NCBI GenBank assembly: GCA_937916565.1
Contig: CALFSR010000203.1
Coordinates: 1-10,317 of the forward strand
DNA: 10,317 bases
Direction: 5' to 3'
From: an uncultured Bacillota bacterium
GTDB lineage: Bacteria > Bacillota > Limnochordia > Limnochordales > ZCTH02-B6
A model generated the notes under the pieces. That model did not search any database and was not told the DNA's origin. It saw only the letters and a list, made by a program, of their open reading frames with translations. Below, piece by piece: positions 1 through 5,542 of the stretch. The stretch's first letter is position 1. Each line of letters begins with the position of its first letter. A program made the position numbers and the translations under genes.

Positions 1-101
1 GCGCTTGAACCCCGCTGCACCCGGCACCGGCCGGGCTTGACCGGGCGACCCGACGCAGGAGCGTATCGTTAGCCGGCGATGTTCCCTCCCTTGTGCGGTT
101 T
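1..101. other. Left-edge intergenic stretch downstream of the phosphorylase gene
   Basis: This is G+C-rich sequence with no convincing gene. One plus-strand frame is open from the left edge to a TAG at 70-72 and could be the last 23 codons of a gene outside the window, but it shows no recognisable motif. No hairpin followed by a T-run was seen that would end the phosphorylase transcript. On the minus strand a purine-rich AAGGGAGGG lies just after the phosphorylase stop, but no ATG follows it before the edge. Confidence 0.4.
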
Positions 102-947
102 CTACCCTGGAGTGGCCTCGCTCACTGGAGTGGCGTCGCTCAGACGCCGAACGGCCTCCAGCGCCACCCGGATGACGTTGTCCTGCGTCGCCTCGTAGTC
201 GTCATCCCAGCGGTCCAGGGCGCGACTGATGTGCACGCCGAGCACCACGCCGGCCCGCAAGCCGAGGAGGCTCGCCAGGGCCAAAATGGTCGCGGCTTCC
301 ATCTCCAGGTTGACGATGCCCAGGCGGCGAAACCGGGCTACGCCGTTCTCGTCGTCGGGCAAGATCCAGCGGCCTTGGCCTTGGTAGTAGGAGGCGGTGG
401 TGGCGCCGATGCCGCACGTAAACGGGACGCCCTGCTCCCGCGCGGCTGCGGTCAAAGCCATAACCACGTCGGGATGGGCGGCCGCAGGATATGTGGGCGG
501 CGCATAGGCGTCGACGGGTCCGCTGTCCCTCATCACCGCGTGGTTGATGATGAGCGTTCCCGGGGCGATCCGGGCGTCAAGGGCGCCCGTGCCCCCGGTG
601 CGGATCATGGTATGGACCCCGAGGGCGGCCAGCTCGAGCACCGCGATCTCCGTAGACGGGCCGCCGATGCCGGTGGAGCACACGATGACGCCGCACCCGC
701 GGTACGCCCCGACGGCCACCGTAAACTCTCGGTTGCTGCCGAGAAGGCGCGGGTTCTCAAGATGCGCCGCGATGCGCTGCACCCGCTCCGGGTCGCCGGG
801 CAGGAGCGCGAAGGGAAACGCCTCCCCCAGGTTGCTCACGCCGAGCGCTTGCGGATCCACCGGCAAGTGCACGGGGCGCCCGGAACGGAAGTATTTCCGC
901 ACCCGCGCTGCGGCTGTCATGTCCGTAAAGGCCCTATCGCCGGTCAC
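102..947 (-). CDS. udp: Uridine phosphorylase-like nucleoside phosphorylase
   Basis: This cytosolic enzyme is predicted to cleave uridine with phosphate to uracil and ribose-1-phosphate in pyrimidine salvage. Visible NP-I family motifs are GDPERV (residues 51-56, phosphate site), CSTGIGGPST (90-99), RTGGTGAL (116-123) and NLEMEAAT (213-220, ribose binding through E215-M216-E217). In YYQGQGRW (187-194), Q191 and R193 align with the Gln/Arg pair that reads uracil in E. coli Udp, which favours uridine over purine nucleosides. At 281 residues it is longer than E. coli Udp (253) because of an N-terminal extension of about 25 residues and a short C-terminal tail. The start is uncertain: GTG at 945-947 has no good ribosome site and lies beside a 17-nt tandem duplication; ATG at 918-920 would remove nine residues. 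The C-terminal SDATPV-SEATPG is a 6-residue tandem repeat made by an 18-nt duplication. It lies downstream of the ABC pair on the same strand. Confidence 0.88.
   Translation of the reverse strand: MTGDRAFTDMTAAARVRKYFRSGRPVHLPVDPQALGVSNLGEAFPFALLPGDPERVQRIAAHLENPRLLGSNREFTVAVGAYRGCGVIVCSTGIGGPSTEIAVLELAALGVHTMIRTGGTGALDARIAPGTLIINHAVMRDSGPVDAYAPPTYPAAAHPDVVMALTAAAREQGVPFTCGIGATTASYYQGQGRWILPDDENGVARFRRLGIVNLEMEAATILALASLLGLRAGVVLGVHISRALDRWDDDYEATQDNVIRVALEAVRRLSDATPVSEATPG
107..142 (-). repeat. 18-nt tandem duplication in the 3' end of the phosphorylase gene
   Basis: Positions 107-124 and 125-142 are adjacent copies of an 18-nt unit (plus strand CTGGAGTGGCSTCGCTCA) that differ at one base. 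Because 18 is a multiple of three the frame is kept, giving the protein tail SDATPV followed by SEATPG immediately before the stop at 102-104. Confidence 0.9.
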
Positions 948-949
948 TC

Positions 950-983
950 CGTCATCACCATCGGTTCGTCATCACCATCGGGC
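950..983 (-). repeat. 17-nt tandem duplication just upstream of the phosphorylase start
   Basis: Plus-strand 950-966 and 967-983 both begin CGTCATCACCATCGG and abut each other. On the minus strand each copy carries ATG-GTG-ATG codons in a frame that does not continue into the phosphorylase. The copy nearer the gene gives a five-codon frame (MVMTE) whose TGA overlaps the GTG start at 945-947. The duplication occupies the position where a ribosome binding site would be expected for that GTG. Confidence 0.85.
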
Positions 984-984
984 C

Positions 985-1111
985 GCACCACCCGCCGCAC
1001 GGTCCGGCGGCACCGCCTGCCGCACCGTCCGGTCGCACCATCCGGCGGGACCGTCCGGCCGTGGCTCCCGGCCGCACCGTCCGCCGCACCGTCCGGCGGC
1101 ACCATCCCGCG
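985..1111. repeat. Minisatellite: ten tandem 12/13-nt units
   Basis: Ten consecutive units of 12 or 13 nt follow the plus-strand consensus GCACCGTCCGGCG. By hand they start at 985, 997, 1010, 1022, 1035, 1048, 1061, 1074, 1086 and 1099. The 1061 unit is strongly diverged, and a possible eleventh decayed unit follows at 1112-1124. The array fills most of the 182-nt gap between the ABC permease stop and the phosphorylase start. The mixture of 12 and 13 nt would break any reading frame, so a coding role is unlikely. It is not CRISPR: the units are too short and there are no spacers. Confidence 0.85.
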
Positions 1112-1129
1112 GCCGCTCCATCCCCGTCA

Positions 1130-1921
1130 TCATGCAGCGGTGTTCTCCAAGTGCGCGGCCGTCTCGTCCGCCTGCCACCGCAGCAGCCGGCGCTCCAGGG
1201 CCAGCAGCGCCAAGTAGCACGCGATTCCCACCACGTTGGTCGCCACCACGGCAGCCAAGAGCAACTGCGCGTCGTAGGTGGTGCTTCCGTAGACCAGCAG
1301 GAATCCAAGGCCGACGTCACCCGCGATCCACTCCGCGACGATGGCGGCGATGGTGGCCTGGATAATGGCCAGGCGCAAACCGGCCATGAACAGGGGAAAC
1401 GCGCTGGGGATCTCGATGTGGAACAGGCGTTGCCAGCGGCTGGCCTTAAGGAGCGCCATCAACTCGTTGAGCTCCGCCGGCACCGACCGCAGGCCCAAAA
1501 TCGTGTTGACCATCACCGGGAAAAAGACGCTGGAGACGATGAGTACAATCTTGGACGTCATCCCCAGTCCAAACCAGATGACGAAAAGCGGGATCAGAGC
1601 GATCTTGGGTGCCGTCTGAGCAAACAAGATGTACGGCTGCAGGAACTCTTCGAGGGCACGCCACTGGGCCAGGAAGTAGCCGACCAGGGCGCCCAGCGCG
1701 GTTCCGAGCCCGAACCCCACCGCGATTTCGTACACCGTCATGGCGGTGTGTCGCCACAGGGTGCCGTTTTTGGCAATAGAAACCAGCTTCTGCCAGACCG
1801 GTCCCGGGCCGGGCAGCACGAAGGCCGGCACTTGGCCCCAGGTTACGTACAGCTGCCAACCGATGATGACCGCCGCGAAGACACCGAGCTGTGCCACGAC
1901 GTCCCAGACCCGTGCTCTCAT
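1130..1921 (-). CDS. ABC transporter permease, nitrate/sulfonate/taurine (SsuC/TauC-like) family
   Basis: This is the inner-membrane channel subunit of an ABC importer. The 263 residues contain about six hydrophobic helices (near 11-28, 62-85, 95-118, 122-143, 178-200 and 222-242). Between the fourth and fifth lies the cytoplasmic coupling loop ELNELMALLKASRWQRLFHIEIPSAFP (149-175, quoted here as the EAA-type motif), which docks onto the ATPase. The usual glycine before ASRW is lysine here, a modest departure. Length and pattern match the SsuC/TauC/ThiX group, which moves small organic or oxyanion substrates delivered by a lipoprotein or periplasmic binding protein. The substrate cannot be told from this subunit. 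The ATG (1919-1921) overlaps the ATPase stop as ATGA, so the two are translationally coupled. No substrate-binding protein gene lies beside it in this window. Confidence 0.9.
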   Translation of the reverse strand: MRARVWDVVAQLGVFAAVIIGWQLYVTWGQVPAFVLPGPGPVWQKLVSIAKNGTLWRHTAMTVYEIAVGFGLGTALGALVGYFLAQWRALEEFLQPYILFAQTAPKIALIPLFVIWFGLGMTSKIVLIVSSVFFPVMVNTILGLRSVPAELNELMALLKASRWQRLFHIEIPSAFPLFMAGLRLAIIQATIAAIVAEWIAGDVGLGFLLVYGSTTYDAQLLLAAVVATNVVGIACYLALLALERRLLRWQADETAAHLENTAA

Positions 1922-2733
1922 CCCAGCAAACCCCGCAGGTGTGCCACGTATTTGCGAAATGCCGGATCGTCCCGGATCTCGATGGCCCGGGGCCGCTCCA
2001 GATCAATCGTCAAGTCTTCCACGATGCGGCCCGGCCGCGGCGACATGACCACGACCCGATCCGAGAGGAACACCGCTTCCTCGATGCTGTGGGTGACGAA
2101 GAGAATCGTCTTCGGGCGCTGGTCCCACATGCGCAGCAGCTCGATGTTGAGGCGGTCCCGGGTGAGCGCGTCCAGCGCGCCGAACGGTTCGTCCATGAGC
2201 AGGATGCGGGGGTCCATGGCCAGTGCCCGCACGATGGAAACCCGCTGTCTCATGCCCCCGGAGAGCTCCTTGGGAAAGGCCCGCTCGAACCCGCGGAGCC
2301 CCGCAAGTTCCAAGAGCTCTCTGATAGTGGCCTCCGCCTGCCCACTGGCGCGCCCCAATACCTGCAGCGGGAAGATCACGTTGTCCCACACCGTTTTCCA
2401 AGGGAGCAGCACGGAATCTTGAAAGACGAACCCGATGTCGCCCCCCGGCAGTTCGCTGTGGGGGCCCCCTTCGACCTCGAAGACGACCTCGCCCTCGGAG
2501 GAGCGGACGAGCCCGGCCACGATGCGCAGAAGCGTCGACTTGCCGCAACCCGACGGCCCGATGATGGAGAGGAACTGGCCCTCCTCGACGGTGAGGCGAA
2601 TGTCCTCGAGCGCCTTGACCCGCGCGCCGCGACCGGCGTACACGTGGGAAACGCCTCGAACGTGAATGCGGGCCGCTTGACCACGCGAGGGCGTGGAAGC
2701 GAGCCTGAAGGAAGGAGAGTCGACCTCGCTCAT
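1918..2733 (-). CDS. ABC transporter ATP-binding protein, SsuB/TauB-like
   Basis: This ATPase subunit powers the permease encoded immediately downstream. Counting from the upstream ATG at 2742, it has Walker A GPSGCGKST (62-70), Q-loop Q108 in FVFQDSVLLPW, signature LSGGMRQR (160-167), Walker B ILLMDEP with catalytic E185, D-loop GALD, and H-loop H218 in THSIEEAVFLSDRV. The LLPW after the Q-loop and the THSIEEA segment are characteristic of the nitrate/sulfonate/taurine branch. I chose ATG 2731-2733 (271 residues): AAAGGA at 2742-2747 sits 8 nt before it, whereas the in-frame ATG at 2740-2742 directly abuts that site and would add only three residues. It is the first gene of the unit, with two dyads about 70-110 nt upstream that could be operators. 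All catalytic motifs are intact. Confidence 0.93.
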   Translation of the reverse strand: MSEVDSPSFRLASTPSRGQAARIHVRGVSHVYAGRGARVKALEDIRLTVEEGQFLSIIGPSGCGKSTLLRIVAGLVRSSEGEVVFEVEGGPHSELPGGDIGFVFQDSVLLPWKTVWDNVIFPLQVLGRASGQAEATIRELLELAGLRGFERAFPKELSGGMRQRVSIVRALAMDPRILLMDEPFGALDALTRDRLNIELLRMWDQRPKTILFVTHSIEEAVFLSDRVVVMSPRPGRIVEDLTIDLERPRAIEIRDDPAFRKYVAHLRGLLG

Positions 2734-2741
2734 GCAGGCCA

Positions 2742-2747
2742 TCCTTT
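2742..2747 (-). promoter_or_regulatory. Ribosome binding site deciding the ABC ATPase start
   Basis: The minus strand reads AAAGGA, then 8 nt, then ATG (2731-2733). The alternative ATG at 2740-2742 overlaps the site and so is less likely to be used. Confidence 0.6.
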
Positions 2748-2802
2748 CACGTCGGCGGGATCACCAAGGGCGTCCAGCCGGGTTCAGCTCGTCGCCGAAT
2801 GC

Positions 2803-2814
2803 ATACAGCTGTAT
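2803..2814. promoter_or_regulatory. Perfect 12-bp palindrome upstream of the ABC genes (operator candidate)
   Basis: ATACAGCTGTAT is a perfect palindrome and is A+T-rich against a very G+C-rich background. It lies 70 nt upstream of the ABC ATPase start, where a repressor or activator site would be expected. No regulator gene is adjacent, so the binding protein is unknown. Confidence 0.4.
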
Positions 2815-2823
2815 TCTCACCGT

Positions 2824-2841
2824 GTGCAGTGAATCCTGCAC
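2824..2841. promoter_or_regulatory. Second dyad upstream of the ABC genes
   Basis: GTGCAG and CTGCAC form a perfect 6-bp inverted repeat around TGAATC. It is centred about 24 nt from the palindrome at 2803-2814. The pair could be two operator half-systems or part of a leader hairpin. I could not identify a convincing -35/-10 pair here. Confidence 0.3.
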
Positions 2842-2900
2842 GGTCACGCGCGGGAAGGTCGGCGCACAGGGTGGTGGAAGGGCACGCCCAGGACACAAAT

Positions 2901-2933
2901 GCCGGCGGCCGGGATGGGTTCCCGGCCGCCGGC
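2901..2933 (-). terminator. Intrinsic terminator of the DoxX-family gene
   Basis: Perfect 14-bp arms (plus strand GCCGGCGGCCGGGA at 2901-2914 and its complement at 2920-2933) surround a 5-nt loop. On the minus strand the hairpin is followed by ATTTGTGT, a T-rich though interrupted tail. It begins 70 nt after the DoxX stop and separates that gene from the ABC unit. The stem is symmetrical, but a T-rich tail is seen only on the minus-strand side. Confidence 0.75.
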
Positions 2934-3003
2934 GGGGGTGGGTGCCGCTCAGGTCCGGCTGTAGCCCGTGTTCAGGGAGAAGCCCGGGACGGGGGAGCGA
3001 GGG

Positions 3004-3582
3004 TCAGCCGACCTGGGGCTGGGTCTTGTCACGGTCAAGTCCGAGCCAGCGGGCGATGGTGCGGCCAGGCTGCCACGGGGTGCCGACCTCGTGCAGCAGC
3101 CACCGGTCCAGGCCGTACCAGCCGGCGACCTTCCAGGCCAGCATGACGAGCACGGCGGCCGTGAACATCACCGGGTTGGAGCTGACGGTGCCCGCCAGCA
3201 TGAAGCTCATGTTCATGACGGCGCCGAAGAAGGCGGCGATGGCCGTGAAGGCGCCGAGAATCAGGCCGATGCCGACCAGAAGCTCGCCGTAAGCGACCAG
3301 CTTCGCGAACCAGGTGTAGTGCCCGCCGTCGACCAGCGCCTGCAGGAAGCTGCGGTACCATTCGTACACGGCCGGGGCGGAGCCGCCCTCAGGAATCGTC
3401 GAGGCCCGGGTGAGGAAGCCCCGCAGGGAGGCGCCGGTCTCGACCCACCCGGGATTGTTAACCTTTCCCCAGCCGGCATGCAGCCACTGCCACCCCAGCC
3501 ATACCCGCAAAATCGCCCACACCCAGGCGTAGGACGCCGTGTGGAAAAGCTTGTGTACGAAAGCGGACCCCTTGATCTCCAT
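3004..3582 (-). CDS. DoxX-family (DoxD-like) integral membrane protein
   Basis: This 192-residue protein has four probable membrane helices (about 17-35, 90-112, 112-130 and 138-156). The conserved features are WLHAGWGKVNNPGW (33-46) after helix one and YGELLVGIGLILGAFT (98-113) in helix two. These match the DoxX/DoxD group, which includes the small subunit of archaeal thiosulfate:quinone oxidoreductase and many bacterial membrane proteins of unclear role. A role in a respiratory or redox membrane complex is possible but cannot be shown; no DoxA partner is nearby. The start is well supported: GAGGAGGG at 3591-3598 lies 8 nt before ATG 3580-3582. It appears to be a single-gene unit, with a candidate -10 at 3628-3633 and a strong terminator at 2901-2933. 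The charged C-terminal tail after residue 160 is probably cytoplasmic. Confidence 0.85.
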   Translation of the reverse strand: MEIKGSAFVHKLFHTASYAWVWAILRVWLGWQWLHAGWGKVNNPGWVETGASLRGFLTRASTIPEGGSAPAVYEWYRSFLQALVDGGHYTWFAKLVAYGELLVGIGLILGAFTAIAAFFGAVMNMSFMLAGTVSSNPVMFTAAVLVMLAWKVAGWYGLDRWLLHEVGTPWQPGRTIARWLGLDRDKTQPQVG

Positions 3583-3590
3583 AAGTCGTT

Positions 3591-3598
3591 CCCTCCTC
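3591..3598 (-). promoter_or_regulatory. Strong ribosome binding site of the DoxX-family gene
   Basis: The minus strand reads GAGGAGGG, 8 nt before the ATG at 3580-3582. It fixes the start of that gene. Confidence 0.75.
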
Positions 3599-3627
3599 GG
3601 AAACGTTGAGTCTCAGCTTGCACCCTC

Positions 3628-3633
3628 ATTATC
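3628..3633 (-). promoter_or_regulatory. Candidate -10 element for the DoxX-family gene
   Basis: The minus strand reads GATAAT within GAGATAATG, about 46 nt upstream of the start codon and A+T-rich for this region. No good -35 hexamer is seen at the usual distance, so this is tentative. Confidence 0.3.
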
Positions 3634-3798
3634 TCGCGGCGGCCGGGTGGGCCGGGAGGTGAGGGTGTCCCCTGTTCCGGTAGGCGGTGTCCTGAGCGGG
3701 CGGGGGCGATGTTCGGACTGCGTGCGGGACATTTGTCTCTGACGCGAAAAAGATGCCGGTCGCAAGAGTAAGGGCGGACCCGGCCCCCTGGGCGCGGC

Positions 3799-3827
3799 GA
3801 CGGGCCCGCCGTGGGGGCGGGCCCGTC
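3799..3827. repeat. 12-bp perfect inverted repeat with 5-nt loop
   Basis: GACGGGCCCGCC (3799-3810) and its complement (3816-3827) flank GTGGG. No T-run follows on either strand, so it is not a typical intrinsic terminator even though the stem should be very stable. Confidence 0.7.
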
Positions 3828-3838
3828 CCTGCTCCGGG

Positions 3839-3877
3839 GCCGGTTCGGAGGCGGCCCCGGGATTGCCCGGAACCGGC
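3839..3877. repeat. 8-bp inverted repeat with long loop
   Basis: GCCGGTTC (3839-3846) pairs with GAACCGGC (3870-3877) across a 23-nt G+C-rich loop. It is weaker than its neighbours but part of the same structured cluster. Confidence 0.4.
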
Positions 3878-3886
3878 GCGGAGGGT

Positions 3887-3928
3887 CGGTCCCGGGGCTG
3901 CCCGGGACCGGTGTCGAACCGGTCCCGG
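3887..3928. repeat. Three complementary segments forming two mutually exclusive hairpins
   Basis: Segment A (CGGTCCCGG, 3887-3895), segment B (CCGGGACCGGT, 3902-3912) and segment C (ACCGGTCCCGG, 3918-3928) are arranged so that B pairs perfectly with either A (9 bp, 6-nt loop) or C (11 bp, 5-nt loop). A and C are near-identical direct repeats. This is the geometry of an alternative-structure switch, though it could also result from local duplication of a palindrome. Confidence 0.6.
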
Positions 3929-3981
3929 TGCTGCTGCGGATCCGGCAAGCCGGGGACAGATGGGCGGGCGGCCGAAGGAGG

Positions 3982-3997
3982 GGGCGGGCGCCCGCCC
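3982..3997. repeat. 16-bp perfect palindrome just after the HtrA gene
   Basis: GGGCGGGCGCCCGCCC begins 20 nt beyond the HtrA stop. It could act as a 3' transcript-stabilising hairpin or weak terminator, but there is no T-run behind it on the minus strand. Confidence 0.5.
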
Positions 3998-4017
3998 GGG
4001 GGACAGTCAGGTAGTTG

Positions 4018-5187
4018 TCAGACGCCGGGCGGCCGCTCGCCGACCTCGACCCGGACCACGATCTCCCGGCCGTCCCGTACGACCGTGAACAGCAGGATGT
4101 CGCCGACCTTCATGCCCTGGATGGCCTGGCCAAACTCCTCGATGGTCGCCACGGGCGTCCGGTTGACCTCGGTGATGACGTCATACACCCGCAACCCGGC
4201 CTTTTCGGCGGCGGTGCCGGGAATCACCTCAAGGACGAGAACGCCCTGGCTCACCGGCAGCTGCAGCCGCTGGACGATGGCGGCGTCCAGCTGGGTGTAG
4301 CGGATGCCGATAAACGGCCGCACCACCATGCCGCGGTTGATCAGGTCGTCCAGGACTTCCTTGGCGGCGTTGATGGGGATGGCAAAGCCGATGCCCTGTC
4401 CCTGGGTCGAGACGGCGGTGTTGATGCCGATGGCCTCGCCGTTAATGTTGATGAGGGGCCCGCCGCTGTTGCCCGGGTTGATGGCCGCGTCGGTCTGCAT
4501 GAGGTTGCGATAAGAGCGCGGCGTCGAGGAACTCGTGTCCCGCACGCTGATCTGGCGGCCCTTGGCGCTCAGCACGCCCACCGTCACCGTGTGCTCGAGC
4601 CGGTACGGGTTTCCAATCGCGATGACCCACTCGCCGACCCGGGTGCTGTCGGAGTCGCCCAAGGGCACCGTCGGGAACGGCCCCTCGCCCTCGATTTGCA
4701 GCACGGCCAGGTCGAGCTCGTAGTCGGAGCCGATGAGACGCGCCTCATAGGTCGTCTCGTCGCCGGGCAGGTGCACCTTGATGGAGCGGATCTGCCGGGC
4801 GTTGGAGAAAAGATGCTGGTTGGTCAGGACGATGCCCGACTCGTCGATGATGAAACCGGAGCCGCTGCCGCCCTGCGGGCTCGGCTCGGGGAACGGCCAG
4901 AACCAGTCGTCCGAGAACGGGACATTGAAGCTGAAGCCGCGCATGTTCTGCGGGCTGCGGGCCGCCTCGTACTCGACCTCGATAAAGACGACCGCCGGGC
5001 CGACGGCGTCCACGACGTCGGCGATGGCGTAGGGTCCGTGGCTGACGAGCGGGTGCGACGGCGCCTGGCTCTGGGCCGCGGAGGGCGCCGAAAAGAGGGC
5101 GCCGCCGGCGATGCCCGCCGCCACCGCGGCGACGGCCGCTGCCAGCAACCAGGCACGGCGCTGCCGGAACAGGGAGAGGATGCGCAT
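4018..5187 (-). CDS. HtrA/DegP-type membrane-anchored serine protease with PDZ domain
   Basis: This envelope quality-control protease of family S1C cleaves misfolded or damaged exported proteins. The 389 residues comprise a basic N-terminus and one hydrophobic segment (about 13-33, signal anchor or uncleaved signal), a trypsin-like domain (about 52-275), and one PDZ domain (about 290-383). The catalytic triad is intact: H125 in LTNQHLFSNA, D159 in ELDLAVLQI, and S241 in NPGNSGGPL. The aromatic, proline-rich insert at 82-104 matches the regulatory LA loop region of the family. A single PDZ and an N-terminal anchor match the HtrA/YkdA type of Gram-positive bacteria rather than soluble two-PDZ DegP. 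The start is clear: a perfect AAGGAGGT lies 6 nt before the ATG. The gene appears to stand alone, divergent from the TPR gene across a 363-nt spacer. No CssR-type operator could be assigned. Confidence 0.95.
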   Translation of the reverse strand: MRILSLFRQRRAWLLAAAVAAVAAGIAGGALFSAPSAAQSQAPSHPLVSHGPYAIADVVDAVGPAVVFIEVEYEAARSPQNMRGFSFNVPFSDDWFWPFPEPSPQGGSGSGFIIDESGIVLTNQHLFSNARQIRSIKVHLPGDETTYEARLIGSDYELDLAVLQIEGEGPFPTVPLGDSDSTRVGEWVIAIGNPYRLEHTVTVGVLSAKGRQISVRDTSSSTPRSYRNLMQTDAAINPGNSGGPLININGEAIGINTAVSTQGQGIGFAIPINAAKEVLDDLINRGMVVRPFIGIRYTQLDAAIVQRLQLPVSQGVLVLEVIPGTAAEKAGLRVYDVITEVNRTPVATIEEFGQAIQGMKVGDILLFTVVRDGREIVVRVEVGERPPGV

Positions 5188-5193
5188 GCAACT

Positions 5194-5201
5194 ACCTCCT
5201 T
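5194..5201 (-). promoter_or_regulatory. Perfect Shine-Dalgarno of the HtrA-type gene
   Basis: The minus strand reads AAGGAGGT, 6 nt before ATG 5185-5187. This complete match to the anti-Shine-Dalgarno sequence fixes the start and predicts strong translation. Confidence 0.85.
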
Positions 5202-5232
5202 GGAACAGATTCGCGGTTCGACTCCGGCTTCC

Positions 5233-5238
5233 ATTTTA
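5233..5238 (-). promoter_or_regulatory. Candidate -10 element for the HtrA-type gene
   Basis: The minus strand reads TAAAAT in GTGTAAAATGG, about 46 nt upstream of the start codon and the most A+T-rich point in the spacer. The -35 region is G+C-rich and does not match the sigma-A consensus, so either the promoter is weak or activated, or this is coincidental. Confidence 0.35.
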
Positions 5239-5325
5239 CACTCTCGCCCCCGCCGCTGGGCGGAGGGAAGACGCGGCGGGCGTTCCAACCGCCGCCTACT
5301 CATGGGGACGACGGGCGGGCGGGAA

Positions 5326-5380
5326 ATGTTCAGCCGTCAGCGGCCAGCCAACGATGTTCATCCGTCGACGTTCAGCGGTC
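5326..5380 (+). repeat. Three related 13-nt direct repeats upstream of the TPR gene
   Basis: ATGTTCAGCCGTC (5326-5338), ATGTTCATCCGTC (5354-5366) and ACGTTCAGCGGTC (5368-5380) start 28 and 14 nt apart, a 1:2 spacing. They may be binding sites for a regulator of the divergent promoters or remnants of tandem duplication. Confidence 0.5.
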
Positions 5381-5535
5381 GTGTCCGGGAACGCCCGGCC
5401 AGTCCCCGGCGTAGATTGAACCCGAACGACTACCCGGGACGGGGAGCTTGGACGGCTCGGCGGAAGAGGCGGTCCAGACAAGGGGCCCAGACAAGCCGCT
5501 CGGCTTGGGCACCGCCCCGGGGAAGGCCGGAGCCG

Positions 5536-5542
5536 GGAGGAG
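5536..5542 (+). promoter_or_regulatory. Ribosome binding site of the plus-strand TPR gene
   Basis: GGAGGAG lies 8 nt before ATG 5551-5553. It decides the start, because the frame stays open for more than 500 codons upstream as an antisense shadow of the HtrA gene. Confidence 0.7.

Larger units (their letters stand above)
3604..4017. other. Gene-free, hairpin-rich intergenic region between HtrA and DoxX genes
   Basis: About 410 nt with no ORF that has both a ribosome site and a recognisable product. The part nearest DoxX (3604-3770) is fairly plain, with a candidate -10 and an A5 run at 3747-3751. The part from 3799 to 3997 carries several perfect or near-perfect G+C inverted repeats, listed separately. 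It serves as the 3' flank of the HtrA gene and the 5' flank of the DoxX gene, both on the minus strand. Confidence 0.6.

Noticed and set aside
1..72. C-terminal end of a plus-strand gene
   Set aside because: The frame is open to a TAG at 70-72, but 23 codons without motif in G+C-rich DNA is expected by chance.
985..1111. CRISPR array
   Set aside because: Units are 12-13 nt, directly adjacent with no spacers, and no cas gene is present.
93..1365. Long plus-strand frames opposite the phosphorylase gene and the repeat array
   Set aside because: They are antisense to a clearly recognised enzyme, rich in Arg/Pro/Gly, and lack ribosome sites.
2690..2850. Riboswitch (for example thiamin or purine type) ahead of the ABC genes
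   Set aside because: No conserved riboswitch core could be recognised; only short dyads are present.
3747..3751. T5 run on the minus strand as the tail of an HtrA terminator
   Set aside because: No stem ends directly before it; the nearest strong hairpin (3799-3827) is almost 50 nt away.
3887..3970. A tRNA-like element suggested by the GTGTCGAACCGG segment
   Set aside because: No cloverleaf with matching acceptor, D and anticodon arms could be built; the segment is explained by the A/B/C inverted repeats.
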